Positions 1 through 9,186 of a stretch of DNA of 64,000 bases are shown here, in pieces. The position numbers and the translations under genes are program-made. The stretch lies in the NCBI GenBank assembly GCA_964370965.1, contig CAYJLW010000014.1:5688-69687 (forward strand). Direction: 5' to 3'. The notes below the pieces were generated by a model, which did not search any database, was not told the DNA's origin, and worked only from the letters and a program-made list of their open reading frames with translations. The DNA comes from CAYJLW01 sp964370965. GTDB taxonomy: Bacteria > Actinomycetota > Acidimicrobiia > UBA2766. Numbering within the stretch: position 1 is the first letter of the stretch; each line of letters opens with the position of its first letter.

Positions 1-2
1 CC

Positions 3-164
3 TTCGGCCTCATCGGCATCGACTTCGAAGGCGACCTCGCCCGCCGGCCGCGGCCCTCGCTGGACTTCCTCGGCGAGATCGCCCGTACCGGCCGGCTCGA
101 GCCGGCCCTCGTCGATCGCCATGTCAACGCCGGCCGGCGACCCGCCCGGGCCGTCGACGACTGA
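3..164 (+). CDS. C-terminal end of an unidentified protein (truncated by window edge)
   Basis: An open frame enters from the left edge and runs 53 codons to a TGA just before the aconitase ribosome binding site. The readable tail contains FGLIGIDFEGDLARRPRPSL followed by a short helix-like end. The Arg-Pro-rich 'RRPRPS' turn is weakly reminiscent of the end of glycoside hydrolase family 1 enzymes, but this is a guess from a fragment and no function is claimed. It lies on the same strand as acnA, with 28 nt between. Confidence 0.5.
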   Translation, partial: FGLIGIDFEGDLARRPRPSLDFLGEIARTGRLEPALVDRHVNAGRRPARAVDD

Positions 165-192
165 GCGGCGACCGGACAGGAGAAAGGGAGCG

Positions 193-2940
193 ATGACAAA
201 CGTGGACCCGTTCGGCGCCCGCACCACCCTGGAGACGGCCGCCGGGCCGCTCGGCTACTACCGGCTCGGGAAGCTCGCCGAGGAAGGCCTGGCGGATCTG
301 GCCAGGATGCCGCTCACCGTCCGCGTGCTCCTCGAGAACGTCCTCCGGGGCGCCGTTTCGGGCGCGGCCACAGAGGACGACCTCACGGCTCTGGCCGGCT
401 GGAGCGCAGGCGCCGACACCGAGCGTGACGTGCCGTTCACCCCTGCGCGGGTCCTTCTGCAGGACTTCACCGGCGTCCCTGCCGTCGTCGATCTCGCCGC
501 AATGCGCGCCGAGATGGCACGCACGGGCGCCGACCCCGGCCGGGTCGACCCCCTCGTGCCCGTCGACCTCGTGATCGACCATTCCGTGCAGGTCGACTTC
601 TTCGGCACCCCCGACGCCCTGGGCCGCAACACCACCCTGGAGTACGAGCGCAACCGGGAGCGATACGAGCTCCTGCGCTGGGCGCAACAGGCGTTCCGGG
701 GATTCCGGGCCCTGCCCCCAGGTATGGGCATCGTCCACCAGGTGAACCTGGAGCACCTTGCCCGCGTGGTCTGCCTGGTCGAGACCGACCCCGCGGGACC
801 GGTCGCGGTACCGGACACGCTCGTGGGCACCGACTCCCACACCCCCATGGTCAACGGCCTCGGCGTCCTCGGCTGGGGCGTGGGCGGCATCGAGGCGGAG
901 GCCGCCATGCTCGGCCAGCCGATCCCGCTCACGACGCCGAAGGTCGTGGGCGTCCGCCTCACCGGCGAGCTCCCGCCCGGGGTCACGGCCACCGACCTCG
1001 TCCTCACCGTCACCGAGCTCCTGCGCCGCCACGGTGTCGTGGGCAAGTTCGTGGAGTTCCACGGCGGCGGCCTCGCCGGCCTCAGCGTCCCCGACCGGGC
1101 GACCCTGTCGAACATGACTCCCGAGTACGGCGCCACGGCGTGCCTGTGGCCGGTGGACGAGCGCACGCTCGACTACCTCCGCCTCACCGGTCGCCCCGAG
1201 CATCTCGTCGACCTTGTGGAGCGCTACACGAAGGCGCAGGGGCTCTTCCACCGGGACGACTCCCCGGTGCCGGAGTACTCAGAGGAGGCCGCCCTCGACC
1301 TCGCCACCGTGGAGCCCTCCCTGGCGGGTCCGAACCGGCCGCAGGACCGCGTGGCGCTGGGGCGCCTCGGACAGAGCTTCCGGGCGGCCTTCGCCGACGA
1401 GGTGGCGCCCCGCGAGGTGGGCGAGATGGTGTCCGAGGGCGGCCGTCCCGGATCGACGTTCCCGCCCAACCCGGATCCCGCCGCTGCCGCCGAGGTGGGC
1501 GGCAACGGGATGCAGGAGATCCACCACGGTGCCGTCGTGATCGCCGCCATCACGAGTTGCACGAACACCTCCAACCCTTCGGTCATGGTGGCGGCGGGGC
1601 TCCTCGCCCGGAAGGCCGTGGAACGGGGACTCGCCCCCCGGCGGTGGGTGAAGACCAGCCTGGCACCCGGCTCTCGGGTCGTGACCGACTACCTCGCCGG
1701 CGCCGGACTCCTCCCGTACCTGGAGAAGCTCGGCTTCGACGTCGTGGGCTACGGATGCACGACCTGCATCGGCAACTCCGGACCCCTGCCCGAGGACGTG
1801 GCGGCGGCGGTGGAGTCCCGCGGGCTCGCCGTGGCCGCAGTCCTGTCCGGGAACCGGAACTTCGAGGGACGCATCCACCCCCTGGTACGCGCCGCCTACC
1901 TGGCGTCTCCACCGCTCGTCGTGGCCTACGCCCTCGCCGGTCGCGTCGACGTCGACCTCACCACCGAACCCGTGGCCCTCGCGCCCAACGGCGAGGCGGT
2001 GATGCTCGCGGACCTGTGGCCGGCACCGGCGGAGATCGCCGAGGCGATGCAGGCCGTCGAAGCGGAACGGTACCGGCGGGTCTACGCCACCGCCTTCGAC
2101 GGCGACGAGCACTGGAGGACGCTGCCCTCGCCCACGGGGGCGAGCTACGAGTGGGACGCTGCCTCCACCTACATCCAGGAGCCGCCCTTCTTCCGGGACC
2201 TCGGCGCGGTTCCTCCCCCGCTGTCGGACGTGGCCGGCGCTCGCTGCCTCGCCCTCCTCGGCGACTCAGTCACGACTGACCACATCTCGCCCGCGGGAAC
2301 GATCCAGGTCGAGAGCCCGGCCGGGCGCTACCTCGTCGCCAAAGGCGTCGCAGAGGCGGACTTCAACAGCTACGGGTCGCGCCGGGGCAACCACGAGGTC
2401 ATGATGCGGGGCACCTTCGCCAACATCCGCCTCCGTAACCGCCTCGTGGGCGAGCGGGTCGGGGGCTGGACCGTCCACCTTCCCGACGGGGAGGAGACCG
2501 CGATCTTCGACGCCGCCACGCGCTATCGCGAGGAGGGTGTCCCCCTCGTCGTCGTGGCGGGCAAGGAGTACGGCTCGGGCAGCTCCCGGGACTGGGCGGC
2601 GAAGGGCACGATGCTCCTGGGTGTCCGGGCCGTCCTCGCAGAGAGCTTCGAACGCATCCACCGCTCCAACCTCGTGGGCATGGGCGTCCTGCCCCTGGAG
2701 CTGCCGGTCGGGGAGTCCGCAGCGTCCCTGGGCCTCACCGGTCGGGAGGTCTTCGACGTCCGCGGCATCGCCGCCGGCCTCGCTCCCCGCGCCCTGCTCC
2801 CGGTGCGGGCGACCGCCGGTGACGGCGGGGTCACCGAGTTCGAGGCCCGCTGCCGGATCGACTCCCCGGTGGAACTCGACTACTACCGCCACGGGGGGGT
2901 CCTCCAGTACGTCCTCAGGCGCATGCGGGCCCAGGGCTGA
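193..2940 (+). CDS. acnA: Aconitate hydratase A
   Basis: Aconitase interconverts citrate and isocitrate in the TCA cycle using a [4Fe-4S] cluster in the cytoplasm. The 915-residue protein carries the family landmarks in order: GTDSHTPMVNGLGVLGWGVG near residue 210, the cluster cysteine in AITSCTNTSNPSVM (about residue 455), the cysteine pair in GYGCTTCIGNSGP (about 520), and the C-terminal swivel domain with LGDSVTTDHISPAG and GSGSSRDWAAKGT. Length is normal for the AcnA/IRP type. An in-frame ATG lies 72 nt upstream at 121, but the ATG at 193 is preceded by a good AGGAGAAAGGGAG ribosome binding site and starts the conserved domain, so it is preferred. It appears monocistronic: the next gene starts 139 nt on. 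Confidence 0.97.
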   Translation: MTNVDPFGARTTLETAAGPLGYYRLGKLAEEGLADLARMPLTVRVLLENVLRGAVSGAATEDDLTALAGWSAGADTERDVPFTPARVLLQDFTGVPAVVDLAAMRAEMARTGADPGRVDPLVPVDLVIDHSVQVDFFGTPDALGRNTTLEYERNRERYELLRWAQQAFRGFRALPPGMGIVHQVNLEHLARVVCLVETDPAGPVAVPDTLVGTDSHTPMVNGLGVLGWGVGGIEAEAAMLGQPIPLTTPKVVGVRLTGELPPGVTATDLVLTVTELLRRHGVVGKFVEFHGGGLAGLSVPDRATLSNMTPEYGATACLWPVDERTLDYLRLTGRPEHLVDLVERYTKAQGLFHRDDSPVPEYSEEAALDLATVEPSLAGPNRPQDRVALGRLGQSFRAAFADEVAPREVGEMVSEGGRPGSTFPPNPDPAAAAEVGGNGMQEIHHGAVVIAAITSCTNTSNPSVMVAAGLLARKAVERGLAPRRWVKTSLAPGSRVVTDYLAGAGLLPYLEKLGFDVVGYGCTTCIGNSGPLPEDVAAAVESRGLAVAAVLSGNRNFEGRIHPLVRAAYLASPPLVVAYALAGRVDVDLTTEPVALAPNGEAVMLADLWPAPAEIAEAMQAVEAERYRRVYATAFDGDEHWRTLPSPTGASYEWDAASTYIQEPPFFRDLGAVPPPLSDVAGARCLALLGDSVTTDHISPAGTIQVESPAGRYLVAKGVAEADFNSYGSRRGNHEVMMRGTFANIRLRNRLVGERVGGWTVHLPDGEETAIFDAATRYREEGVPLVVVAGKEYGSGSSRDWAAKGTMLLGVRAVLAESFERIHRSNLVGMGVLPLELPVGESAASLGLTGREVFDVRGIAAGLAPRALLPVRATAGDGGVTEFEARCRIDSPVELDYYRHGGVLQYVLRRMRAQG

Positions 2941-3078
2941 GGGGTCCCGGGCCTGCCGAGGAATCCACGCAGGAATCCACCCCGCGGGTGAAGAACCATT
3001 CAGGATGCAGCCGCCGCGCGGGGCGCGTCGGCGACTGTCCTGTCGGCGACTGGGCCGGCCTTTGCTTGGGAGGCAGTA

Positions 3079-6000
3079 GTGCGTCTGCGGAGAGTCCTCG
3101 GTGTCCTGACCGTCGCCGCCCTGATCGGCGTTCCCGTCCTCCGCCCAGATCCCGCCGCGGCGCAGAAGGTCGCGAACCCCGGTCCGGTCACGCTCACCGC
3201 TGTGGGAGGCAACGGATTTCTCGGTGCCCAGACGTTCTCATTCGACCCGCAGTGCGGCGACGGCCTCGACAACGACGCCACGCCCGACGGCCTCGTCGAC
3301 TACCCGGCCGACCCCAAATGCACGGCCACGAACGACCAGTCCGAGACCCAAGCCGGCTACCAGGCCCCCGTGACGCTCACGGGTTCCGTCGCCGCCAACG
3401 GGGCCGTCACGGTCCCGCGGGCGAACTTCGTCTTCCCTCCCCAGGTGATCACAGATCCCCTCACGGTCACGGTCACGATCACGGCCAACAGTGACGCCAC
3501 GGGCACGATGAACCCCCTCACAGGTGCGGTCACGATCAGTTCCAGCCTCCGCATCGACCTCGACGGCATCCCCCTCTCCGGGGCGAACTGCCGTATCGAC
3601 CCGCTCAACGTCACGCTCACGACCGGTGTGAGCGGCACGCTCGTCGGAGTCCCCTACGACACGAACACGGGCCAGGTCACGGTCGTGGCGAACGACTTCA
3701 CCGTGCCCACGACCACCGACTGCGGGCTCGTGGGCGGCACGATCGACAGCACGCTCGGCCTGCCCATCGCGGCGGGCAACGCGGGCTTCGCCCTGGAGGC
3801 GGTGTCCGATCCGGTCATCGGCAAGGGCGTGGTCGCCAGCGTGGCAACGACACCGGACCCCGTAGTCGTCCAGGCCGAGACCGACCCGGTCACCTTCGAC
3901 GCCTCCGCCAGCTACGTGGCCAAGACGCCCGCCAGCTACCGGCTCGACCCCGGCAACGGCGACGCCCCCGTGACCCAGGCGAGCCCCGTCTTCTCCAAGA
4001 CGTACATGTCTCCGGGCAACTTCACGGCCTCCGTGCGGGTGAGCGACCCCGACGGCGACAACCAGACCGTGAGCGTCCCGGTCACCGTGAACCCGCGGCC
4101 GCCCAACGTCTTGCCCGAGGCCGTGGCCGGAGGCGACGTCACGAACGGCTTCGCGCCCCTCACGGTGAACTTCTCCAGCGCCGGGTCGAACGACCCTGAC
4201 GGCACGATCGTGTCCCGCTTCTGGACGTTCGGCGACGGCGGGACGTCCAGCGCCGCCGACCCGAGCCACACGTACCTCTACGCCGGGAACTTCACGGCGC
4301 GACTCACGGTCACGGACGACCGGGGCGGCACCGACTTCGCGGACGTCCCGGTCACGGTGACGGCAGCCGCCAACAACCAGGACCCGACCGCCGCCTTCAC
4401 GTTCGCACCGGCGGGGGGCACGGCTCCGCAGGCGGTCGGCTTCGACGCCCGCGGGTCCTTCGACCCCGACGGCGACATCGTGGGATACAACTGGGACTTC
4501 GGGGACTCGACCACCGGCGGCGGGCCCACCCCGATCCACGTGTACACGCAGGCGGGCATCTACGCCCCCACACTCACCGTCGCGGACGACAGCGGCGGCA
4601 GCGACGTCAACGTCGGGGGGCCGATCCTCGTCCTCGCCGGGAACGCCGCCCCCACGGCCTCGTTCACTCGGGGACCCGCCTCCGGGGCCGCCCCGCTCGC
4701 CGTGAGCTTCGACGCGTCGGCGTCGAGCGACGACTCCGGGATCACGTCCTACGAATGGGCCTACGGCGACGGCACCACCGGCACGGGCCAGACGCCCACG
4801 CACACGTACACCACGCCGGGTTCCTACACGGCCACGCTCACCGTGCGTGATGCCGCCGGTGTCACCGACACGGACGCCGCCTCTGTGAACGTGGATCCGG
4901 GCACCCCCTCTCTCGTGGGCTTCCTGGAGACCCCGGCGATCCGTCGGCCGGGTGCCGGCAGCGGCGACGTCCCACGGATGAGCTTCTACGTGAAGACCGA
5001 CCCCGGCGTGAGCGTCACCGGTGTCAAGGCGGACTTCGACTGGGACGGCAACGACAACACGTCGACGGCCGCGCCCAGCTCCGTGACCGTCGACGCCCCC
5101 GCGGGCGGCTTCAACTACAGCCGTGTCGTGCTCGCCCCGGCCGTGGGCGACCCGGGGGGTTGGGACTGCCCCCTCATCGGCAGCGGCGTCCGCACCCAGA
5201 ACCTCCCCCTGCGGGCCCGGTTCGCGCTGTCCAACGGCACCGACACCGACAGCGTGAGCTTCACGGTCACGGTCAACGAGCCCAACGACTGCTTCGCGCG
5301 CGAGGACTTCGCGTCCGTGTACGACCAGACACAGAGCGCCGCCCAGGTGGTGCCCGGCGGCACCGTGAACTTCAGCTTCAAGGCCGACGACCCCGACTGT
5401 GACAAGGCGAACAAGGCCCGCTGGCGGCTGCGCCGGCTCAACGACGGCTACACGACGTCCGAGACCGAGGTCAGCATCTCCAACGACAACACCACAGTGA
5501 GCGTGAACGGTGTGGTGTTCCCGTCCCGCGGCCTCTGGCTCGCCGAGGCCCGCATCGGCAGCCTCTCGGGCGGCCTGTTCTGCAACAGCTCCACCACCTA
5601 CCAGCAGCCCGACACCTACTTCCGCCTCGGCACCGTCGAGGCCAACACCGCTGCAGGCACGAGCCCGACGGTGGCACTCCTCGGCGTCCCGGGCAGCGTC
5701 GCCCGCGGGCAGGCGTTCACGGCGATCGCGTCGACCGGCGACAGCGACAGCGAAGGCCGTATCCAGATGGTCGAGTGGGACGTCGACGGCGACGCCGGCA
5801 ACGGTCCCCTCGGCGACGGCTACGAGGTCCGCCAGGTCGGCGCCACGGAGGCCGCCCCCGCCCTGGAGCTGGCTCAGGTCGTGGACACCGCCGGTCTCCC
5901 GGTCGGGGCGCGCACGATCCGCGTGCGCGTGACCGACAACGGGGCCCTGAACGCCGCCGACCCCAGCCGCGCCCAGGCGACGGCGTCGGTGACCGTGAAC

Positions 6001-7536
6001 GTGGAGAACGTGGCCCCCGTGGCTGCGTTCGTGGCCAACCCCCTCACGGGCAAGGACCCCACGACCGTGCTCTTCACGGCGGCGGGTTCCGCGGACGCCG
6101 ACGGGACCGTCACCGGATACGGCTGGGACTGGGACGGTGACAGCTCCGTCGACGAGACCACGGTCGGCCCCGACGCCTCCCACGTCTACGGAGAAGGCAC
6201 GTACGCCCCCGAGCTCACCGTCACCGACGACGACGGCGCCACGACCACGGTGGCGGCAGCCGTGCCAGTCGTGGTGGGCCCGGAGAACGTGGCTCCCACG
6301 GCGAGAGCCTCCGTCACGCCCACGAGCGGTGGCGCCCCTCTCGTCGTGAACGCAGATGCCCTCGACGGTGAGAACTCCTCCACCGACAGCGACGGCACGC
6401 TCGTGAGCTACGGCTGGGACTGGGGCGACGGCAACGCCGCCGAATGGGCCGCGGTGGCTTCGCACACGTACCAGTTCCCAGGCACCTACACCGTCACTCT
6501 CACCGTGAAGGACGACGACGGGGCCACCGACACCACCACTGCCGAGGTGACCGTCGAGAACGTCCCGCCGGTGGCGGACTTCTCCGTGGACCCGCCGGCC
6601 GGCGACGCCGCCGTGACCACGTTCGCCTTCGACGGTTCCACGTCCTATGACCCGAACGGCGACACGCTCACGTCCTTCGAGTGGGACTTCGACGGCGACG
6701 GCGGCTACGACGAGACCACGGCGGGGTCGTCCACGACCCACGTCTACGCCGCACCCGGCCTCTACCTGCCCGTCCTGCGGGTCACCGACAGCCGGGGGGC
6801 GACAGGGACGTTCATCCTCGCCGCGGGAGTGCTCGTCAGCCTGCCGCCCAACGTTCCGCCCGTGGCGGCCCTCGACGTGCAGCCCGCCTCGGCCCAGAAG
6901 CCCGCCGCCCTCGTGACGGCCGACGCCGGCGCATCGACGGACACCGACCTCTTCGGCGGAATCGACTCCTACGAGTTCAACTGGGGCGACGGCACTCCGA
7001 ACACGGTGCAGGCCACCCCCGTGGCGACCCACCTGTACACGGCGCCGTCGGGGATCTACGACGTCACCGTGACGGTGACGGACAACCGTGGGGCCACCGA
7101 CGACGCGGCGGGCCAGGTGCAGATCCTGGCGCCGGCCCCGGACACGTCCACGGTCACGTATGTCGGCGGGGGAGCGACCGCGGGCACGGCCACGGTGTCG
7201 TTCAGCGTCAACCGCGTGTCGCTGTTCGGCTTCTTCAACTTCTACATCGGCGGGTTCAGCCTGTACGACACCGCCGCCGACATCCAGGCGAACGGCCTCG
7301 TCCTCGCCGCCGACACCGGGGTCACCCGCTACGGGCTCAACGGAGCACAGGGCAACGCCTTCGCCTTCGACTTCCACAAGTCGCCGTGGCGCTTCGGCAC
7401 CGTCGACTTCAAGGTGGACGACCTCGGAGCCGTCGGGGAGGGCGCCGACACCGTCGACCTCACCGGCCAGGGGCCGTTCGCGGGGTACAGTCTCGCGGCC
7501 CCGGTGACCACCGGGGACCTCGTCGTCCTGCCGTAG
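3079..7536 (+). CDS. Large secreted PKD-repeat protein
   Basis: The 1485-residue product starts (GTG, preceded by GGGAGG) with a typical Sec signal peptide: MRLRRVL, a hydrophobic stretch, then a likely cleavage near AAAQK. At least eight PKD-type beta domains follow, recognisable by repeated W-x-F/W-GDG and H-x-Y motifs such as WTFGDGGTSS, WDFGDSTTGG, WAYGDGTTGTG, YGWDWGDGN and FNWGDGTPN. Four lie at roughly residues 255-610 and four at 975-1370. Between them is a non-PKD region (about 620-970) containing several cysteines. The C-terminal about 110 residues (from VTYVGGG) form a different domain with no LPxTG motif, membrane anchor or catalytic motif visible. PKD domains usually mediate extracellular carbohydrate or protein contacts, so an adhesin or surface structural role is inferred only. 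Confidence 0.9.
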   Translation: MRLRRVLGVLTVAALIGVPVLRPDPAAAQKVANPGPVTLTAVGGNGFLGAQTFSFDPQCGDGLDNDATPDGLVDYPADPKCTATNDQSETQAGYQAPVTLTGSVAANGAVTVPRANFVFPPQVITDPLTVTVTITANSDATGTMNPLTGAVTISSSLRIDLDGIPLSGANCRIDPLNVTLTTGVSGTLVGVPYDTNTGQVTVVANDFTVPTTTDCGLVGGTIDSTLGLPIAAGNAGFALEAVSDPVIGKGVVASVATTPDPVVVQAETDPVTFDASASYVAKTPASYRLDPGNGDAPVTQASPVFSKTYMSPGNFTASVRVSDPDGDNQTVSVPVTVNPRPPNVLPEAVAGGDVTNGFAPLTVNFSSAGSNDPDGTIVSRFWTFGDGGTSSAADPSHTYLYAGNFTARLTVTDDRGGTDFADVPVTVTAAANNQDPTAAFTFAPAGGTAPQAVGFDARGSFDPDGDIVGYNWDFGDSTTGGGPTPIHVYTQAGIYAPTLTVADDSGGSDVNVGGPILVLAGNAAPTASFTRGPASGAAPLAVSFDASASSDDSGITSYEWAYGDGTTGTGQTPTHTYTTPGSYTATLTVRDAAGVTDTDAASVNVDPGTPSLVGFLETPAIRRPGAGSGDVPRMSFYVKTDPGVSVTGVKADFDWDGNDNTSTAAPSSVTVDAPAGGFNYSRVVLAPAVGDPGGWDCPLIGSGVRTQNLPLRARFALSNGTDTDSVSFTVTVNEPNDCFAREDFASVYDQTQSAAQVVPGGTVNFSFKADDPDCDKANKARWRLRRLNDGYTTSETEVSISNDNTTVSVNGVVFPSRGLWLAEARIGSLSGGLFCNSSTTYQQPDTYFRLGTVEANTAAGTSPTVALLGVPGSVARGQAFTAIASTGDSDSEGRIQMVEWDVDGDAGNGPLGDGYEVRQVGATEAAPALELAQVVDTAGLPVGARTIRVRVTDNGALNAADPSRAQATASVTVNVENVAPVAAFVANPLTGKDPTTVLFTAAGSADADGTVTGYGWDWDGDSSVDETTVGPDASHVYGEGTYAPELTVTDDDGATTTVAAAVPVVVGPENVAPTARASVTPTSGGAPLVVNADALDGENSSTDSDGTLVSYGWDWGDGNAAEWAAVASHTYQFPGTYTVTLTVKDDDGATDTTTAEVTVENVPPVADFSVDPPAGDAAVTTFAFDGSTSYDPNGDTLTSFEWDFDGDGGYDETTAGSSTTHVYAAPGLYLPVLRVTDSRGATGTFILAAGVLVSLPPNVPPVAALDVQPASAQKPAALVTADAGASTDTDLFGGIDSYEFNWGDGTPNTVQATPVATHLYTAPSGIYDVTVTVTDNRGATDDAAGQVQILAPAPDTSTVTYVGGGATAGTATVSFSVNRVSLFGFFNFYIGGFSLYDTAADIQANGLVLAADTGVTRYGLNGAQGNAFAFDFHKSPWRFGTVDFKVDDLGAVGEGADTVDLTGQGPFAGYSLAAPVTTGDLVVLP

Positions 7537-7570
7537 GGGTCGGGCGCTCGCACCCCACGCCACCTCAGGC

Positions 7571-7630
7571 CGGCGGGGTGGGGCCCCCGCCGGCACGCGA
7601 AGCGCCGCCAGGCGCGGAGCAGTGTCACAG
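7571..7630 (+). repeat. Dispersed GC-rich repeat, family R1, copy 1
   Basis: Non-coding copy of a repeat whose core reads GCGCCGCCAGGCGCGGAGC, preceded by a G-run/C-run palindrome and followed by AGTGTCACAG. The same core, G/C palindrome and (in the 8967 copy) trailing GTGTCACAG recur at 8967-9033, 24980-25104, 38954-39104 and 41887-41943. This copy sits between the PKD gene and the Nudix gene. Confidence 0.75.
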
Positions 7631-7661
7631 TGAGGCGTGAGCCTCCAAGAAGGCTGTCACG

Positions 7662-8177
7662 ATGGTCGAGTTGCGTCGCATGCTCGTCTGCCCGTTCTGC
7701 GGGGAGGTGCTCCAGGAGAGGGAAGCGGGCGGCCTCACGCGGCCCACGTGCCCTGGCTGCGGGTTCCGTCAGCACGCGAACCCCGTTCCGGCGGTGAACG
7801 CGGCGGTCGTGTGGGACGACCGTGTCCTCCTCGTCCAGCGTCGTCACGATCCCTACCGGGGCGCCTGGGCGCTGCCGGGCGGCTTCGTGGAATGGGACGA
7901 GGAGCCCGCGGACACCGCTGTGCGGGAGTGCCACGAGGAGACCGGCGTCGCCGTCGTGCTCACGGGACGTCCCGTCGCCCTCCTCGCGGGCGACGACCCG
8001 CGGGGCAACACGGTGTCGATCACGTATCCCGGCCGCCCCGCATCGGCCGGCCTGGACGACCCCCGGGCGGGGGACGACGCCGCCGCCGCCGCTTGGTATC
8101 CGCTGGGCGGGATCCCCGACCTCGCGTTCGAGAACCACGCCCGAGCCCTGCACCTGCTCGGGATCCCGACAGCGTGA
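7662..8177 (+). CDS. Nudix hydrolase with N-terminal zinc ribbon
   Basis: The 171-residue protein combines a rubredoxin-like zinc ribbon (CPFC near residue 10 and CPGC near residue 30) with a Nudix fold. The Nudix box is intact: GGFVEWDEEPADTAV, then REcHEETGV, matching Gx5Ex7REUxEExGU. This zinc-ribbon plus Nudix architecture resembles NADH pyrophosphatase NudC and ADP-ribose/ADP-sugar hydrolases. The characteristic NudC SQPWPFPxS stretch is not seen, so the substrate is left open. It ends 70 nt before the convergent yyaC-like gene, with a shared hairpin between. Confidence 0.88.
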   Translation: MVELRRMLVCPFCGEVLQEREAGGLTRPTCPGCGFRQHANPVPAVNAAVVWDDRVLLVQRRHDPYRGAWALPGGFVEWDEEPADTAVRECHEETGVAVVLTGRPVALLAGDDPRGNTVSITYPGRPASAGLDDPRAGDDAAAAAWYPLGGIPDLAFENHARALHLLGIPTA

Positions 8178-8218
8178 CCGCACAGGCCGGGTCGGACGGC
8201 GGTCGGGTCAGGGGGGTT

Positions 8219-8246
8219 CCAAAGGGGGGACGTGCTCCCCCTTTGG
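8219..8246. terminator. Bidirectional hairpin between convergent genes
   Basis: Inverted repeat CCAAAGGGGGGA / TCCCCCTTTGG with a loop of about 5 nt, lying exactly between the stop of the Nudix gene and the stop of the opposing yyaC-like gene. There is no long T-tract, as is usual in high-GC actinobacteria. A role as shared terminator is inferred from position and stem strength. Confidence 0.7.
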
Positions 8247-8247
8247 G

Positions 8248-8889
8248 CTAGTCCGCGGCGGCTTCGGCGCGGGCTTCGAGGCGGGTGAGGTCGAGCCACA
8301 CGTGAGCGTCAGACGGAGGGCCGACCAGGGCCGAGGGCTGCATGGCGCCCACGGCTCCGGCGACACCGGTGGCGATCACGTGGGCCATGCGGCGCACGAA
8401 GCCGAGGCGGACGGACCGGAGCCGTTCGAAACCGAGGGGGCCGGGGGCGCACACGAGGGCGCTGATCGAGATGTTGCCCACGGTGGGCAGGGAGCGGCCG
8501 AAGGCGGCGCCCGGTGTGAGGCCGTCCATGCGCACGCAGATGCCCCCGACCGGGTTCCCGAGCGCCGCATCGACCGCGATCGTGAACCCCTGCACGCCCT
8601 GGACGACTTCGGTGAGGTTGGCGGCGTGCACGGGCGCGTCGAGCGTGCCGTAGACGCTGACTCCGGGCTGGCCGGCGAGGAACTCCCCTACGAGAGGACC
8701 GAGGCAGTCCCCCGTGGTGCGATCGGAGCCGATGGCGAGCACGTTCACCGGGAAGCCGTTGCGGGCGGGTGCCAGAACCTCAGACAGGGCGCCGGCAAGG
8801 GTCTCGCCGGCGAACGGATCGTCGACGGAAACGACCGGAGTTTCGGGAGAGGGTCTCTGATGCACGGGCACCTGCGAAGTCGCGAACAA
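8248..8889 (-). CDS. yyaC: YyaC family (DUF1256) spore-protease-like protein
   Basis: The 213-residue product is a clear relative of Bacillus YyaC, a sporulation protein structurally related to the germination protease GPR and to hydrogenase-maturation proteases. Conserved blocks are readable: AIGSDRTTGDCLGPLVG (about residue 52), VYGTLDAPVHAANL (about 80), IAVDAALGN (about 105) and LPTVGNISISALV (about 135). Length matches the family apart from a longer N-terminus (about 40 residues). The TTG at 8889 is taken as start; GTG codons 18 and 24 nt further in are alternatives. Family membership is strong, but the biochemical function of YyaC is not established even in Bacillus. Its upstream neighbour on the same strand is a WhiG/FliA-type sigma factor, and a GTCATG palindrome lies about 55 nt upstream. 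Confidence 0.88.
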   Translation of the reverse strand: MFATSQVPVHQRPSPETPVVSVDDPFAGETLAGALSEVLAPARNGFPVNVLAIGSDRTTGDCLGPLVGEFLAGQPGVSVYGTLDAPVHAANLTEVVQGVQGFTIAVDAALGNPVGGICVRMDGLTPGAAFGRSLPTVGNISISALVCAPGPLGFERLRSVRLGFVRRMAHVIATGVAGAVGAMQPSALVGPPSDAHVWLDLTRLEARAEAAAD

Positions 8890-8941
8890 GAGGTCGGGAA
8901 AACGCTCCCCATACAGTTCGCCACAATACGGCGCGATTCAT

Positions 8942-8955
8942 GTCATGCACATGAC
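8942..8955. promoter_or_regulatory. Palindromic candidate operator upstream of yyaC-like gene
   Basis: Perfect inverted repeat GTCATG-CA-CATGAC in the upstream region of the minus-strand yyaC-like gene, about 55 bp before its start. On the minus strand a TAnnnT box (TATTGT, about 8921-8926) lies just downstream of it. This is compatible with a regulator binding at or near -35, but the regulator is unknown. Confidence 0.4.
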
Positions 8956-8966
8956 GTAATCCTGTG

Positions 8967-9033
8967 CTGTGACACGGCTCCGCGCCTGGCGGCGCTCCGC
9001 GTGCCCGTGGGGACCCCCCACCCCACGGGCCGC
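8967..9033 (-). repeat. Dispersed repeat R1, copy 2 (inverted)
   Basis: Reverse-orientation copy: the reverse complement reads a G/C palindrome (GGGGTGGGGGGTCCCC), then GCGGAGCGCCGCCAGGCG, then GGAGC and a trailing GTGTCACAG. It lies in the otherwise empty interval between the yyaC-like gene and the sigma factor gene. Confidence 0.75.
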
Positions 9034-9110
9034 GAGTCATGTTCCCCGGGGAGATCCTGCCCGCTTTCTCGGACGTGGTGCAGGCGGCACGTGATCGGGA
9101 GGGGCGGTAC

Positions 9111-9135
9111 GTGGGGGGGACGGAGTCCCCCCCAC
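9111..9135 (-). terminator. Hairpin downstream of WhiG/FliA-type sigma gene
   Basis: Perfect 11-bp stem GTGGGGGGGAC / GTCCCCCCCAC with a 3-nt loop, about 50 nt beyond the sigma-factor stop codon on the minus strand. There is no T-tract. Its position suggests termination of the sigma transcript before the yyaC-like gene. Confidence 0.55.
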
Positions 9136-9186
9136 GAGAGCCTCCGGGGCCGCCCCGGCACGGTCCCGGACTGCTGGCGGGTCTCG

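Noticed and set aside
3238..7596. A very long open frame on the minus strand opposite the PKD gene
   Set aside because: It has the biased Arg/Gly/Val-rich composition of an antisense shadow in high-GC DNA, no domain, and lies wholly opposite a convincing secreted protein.
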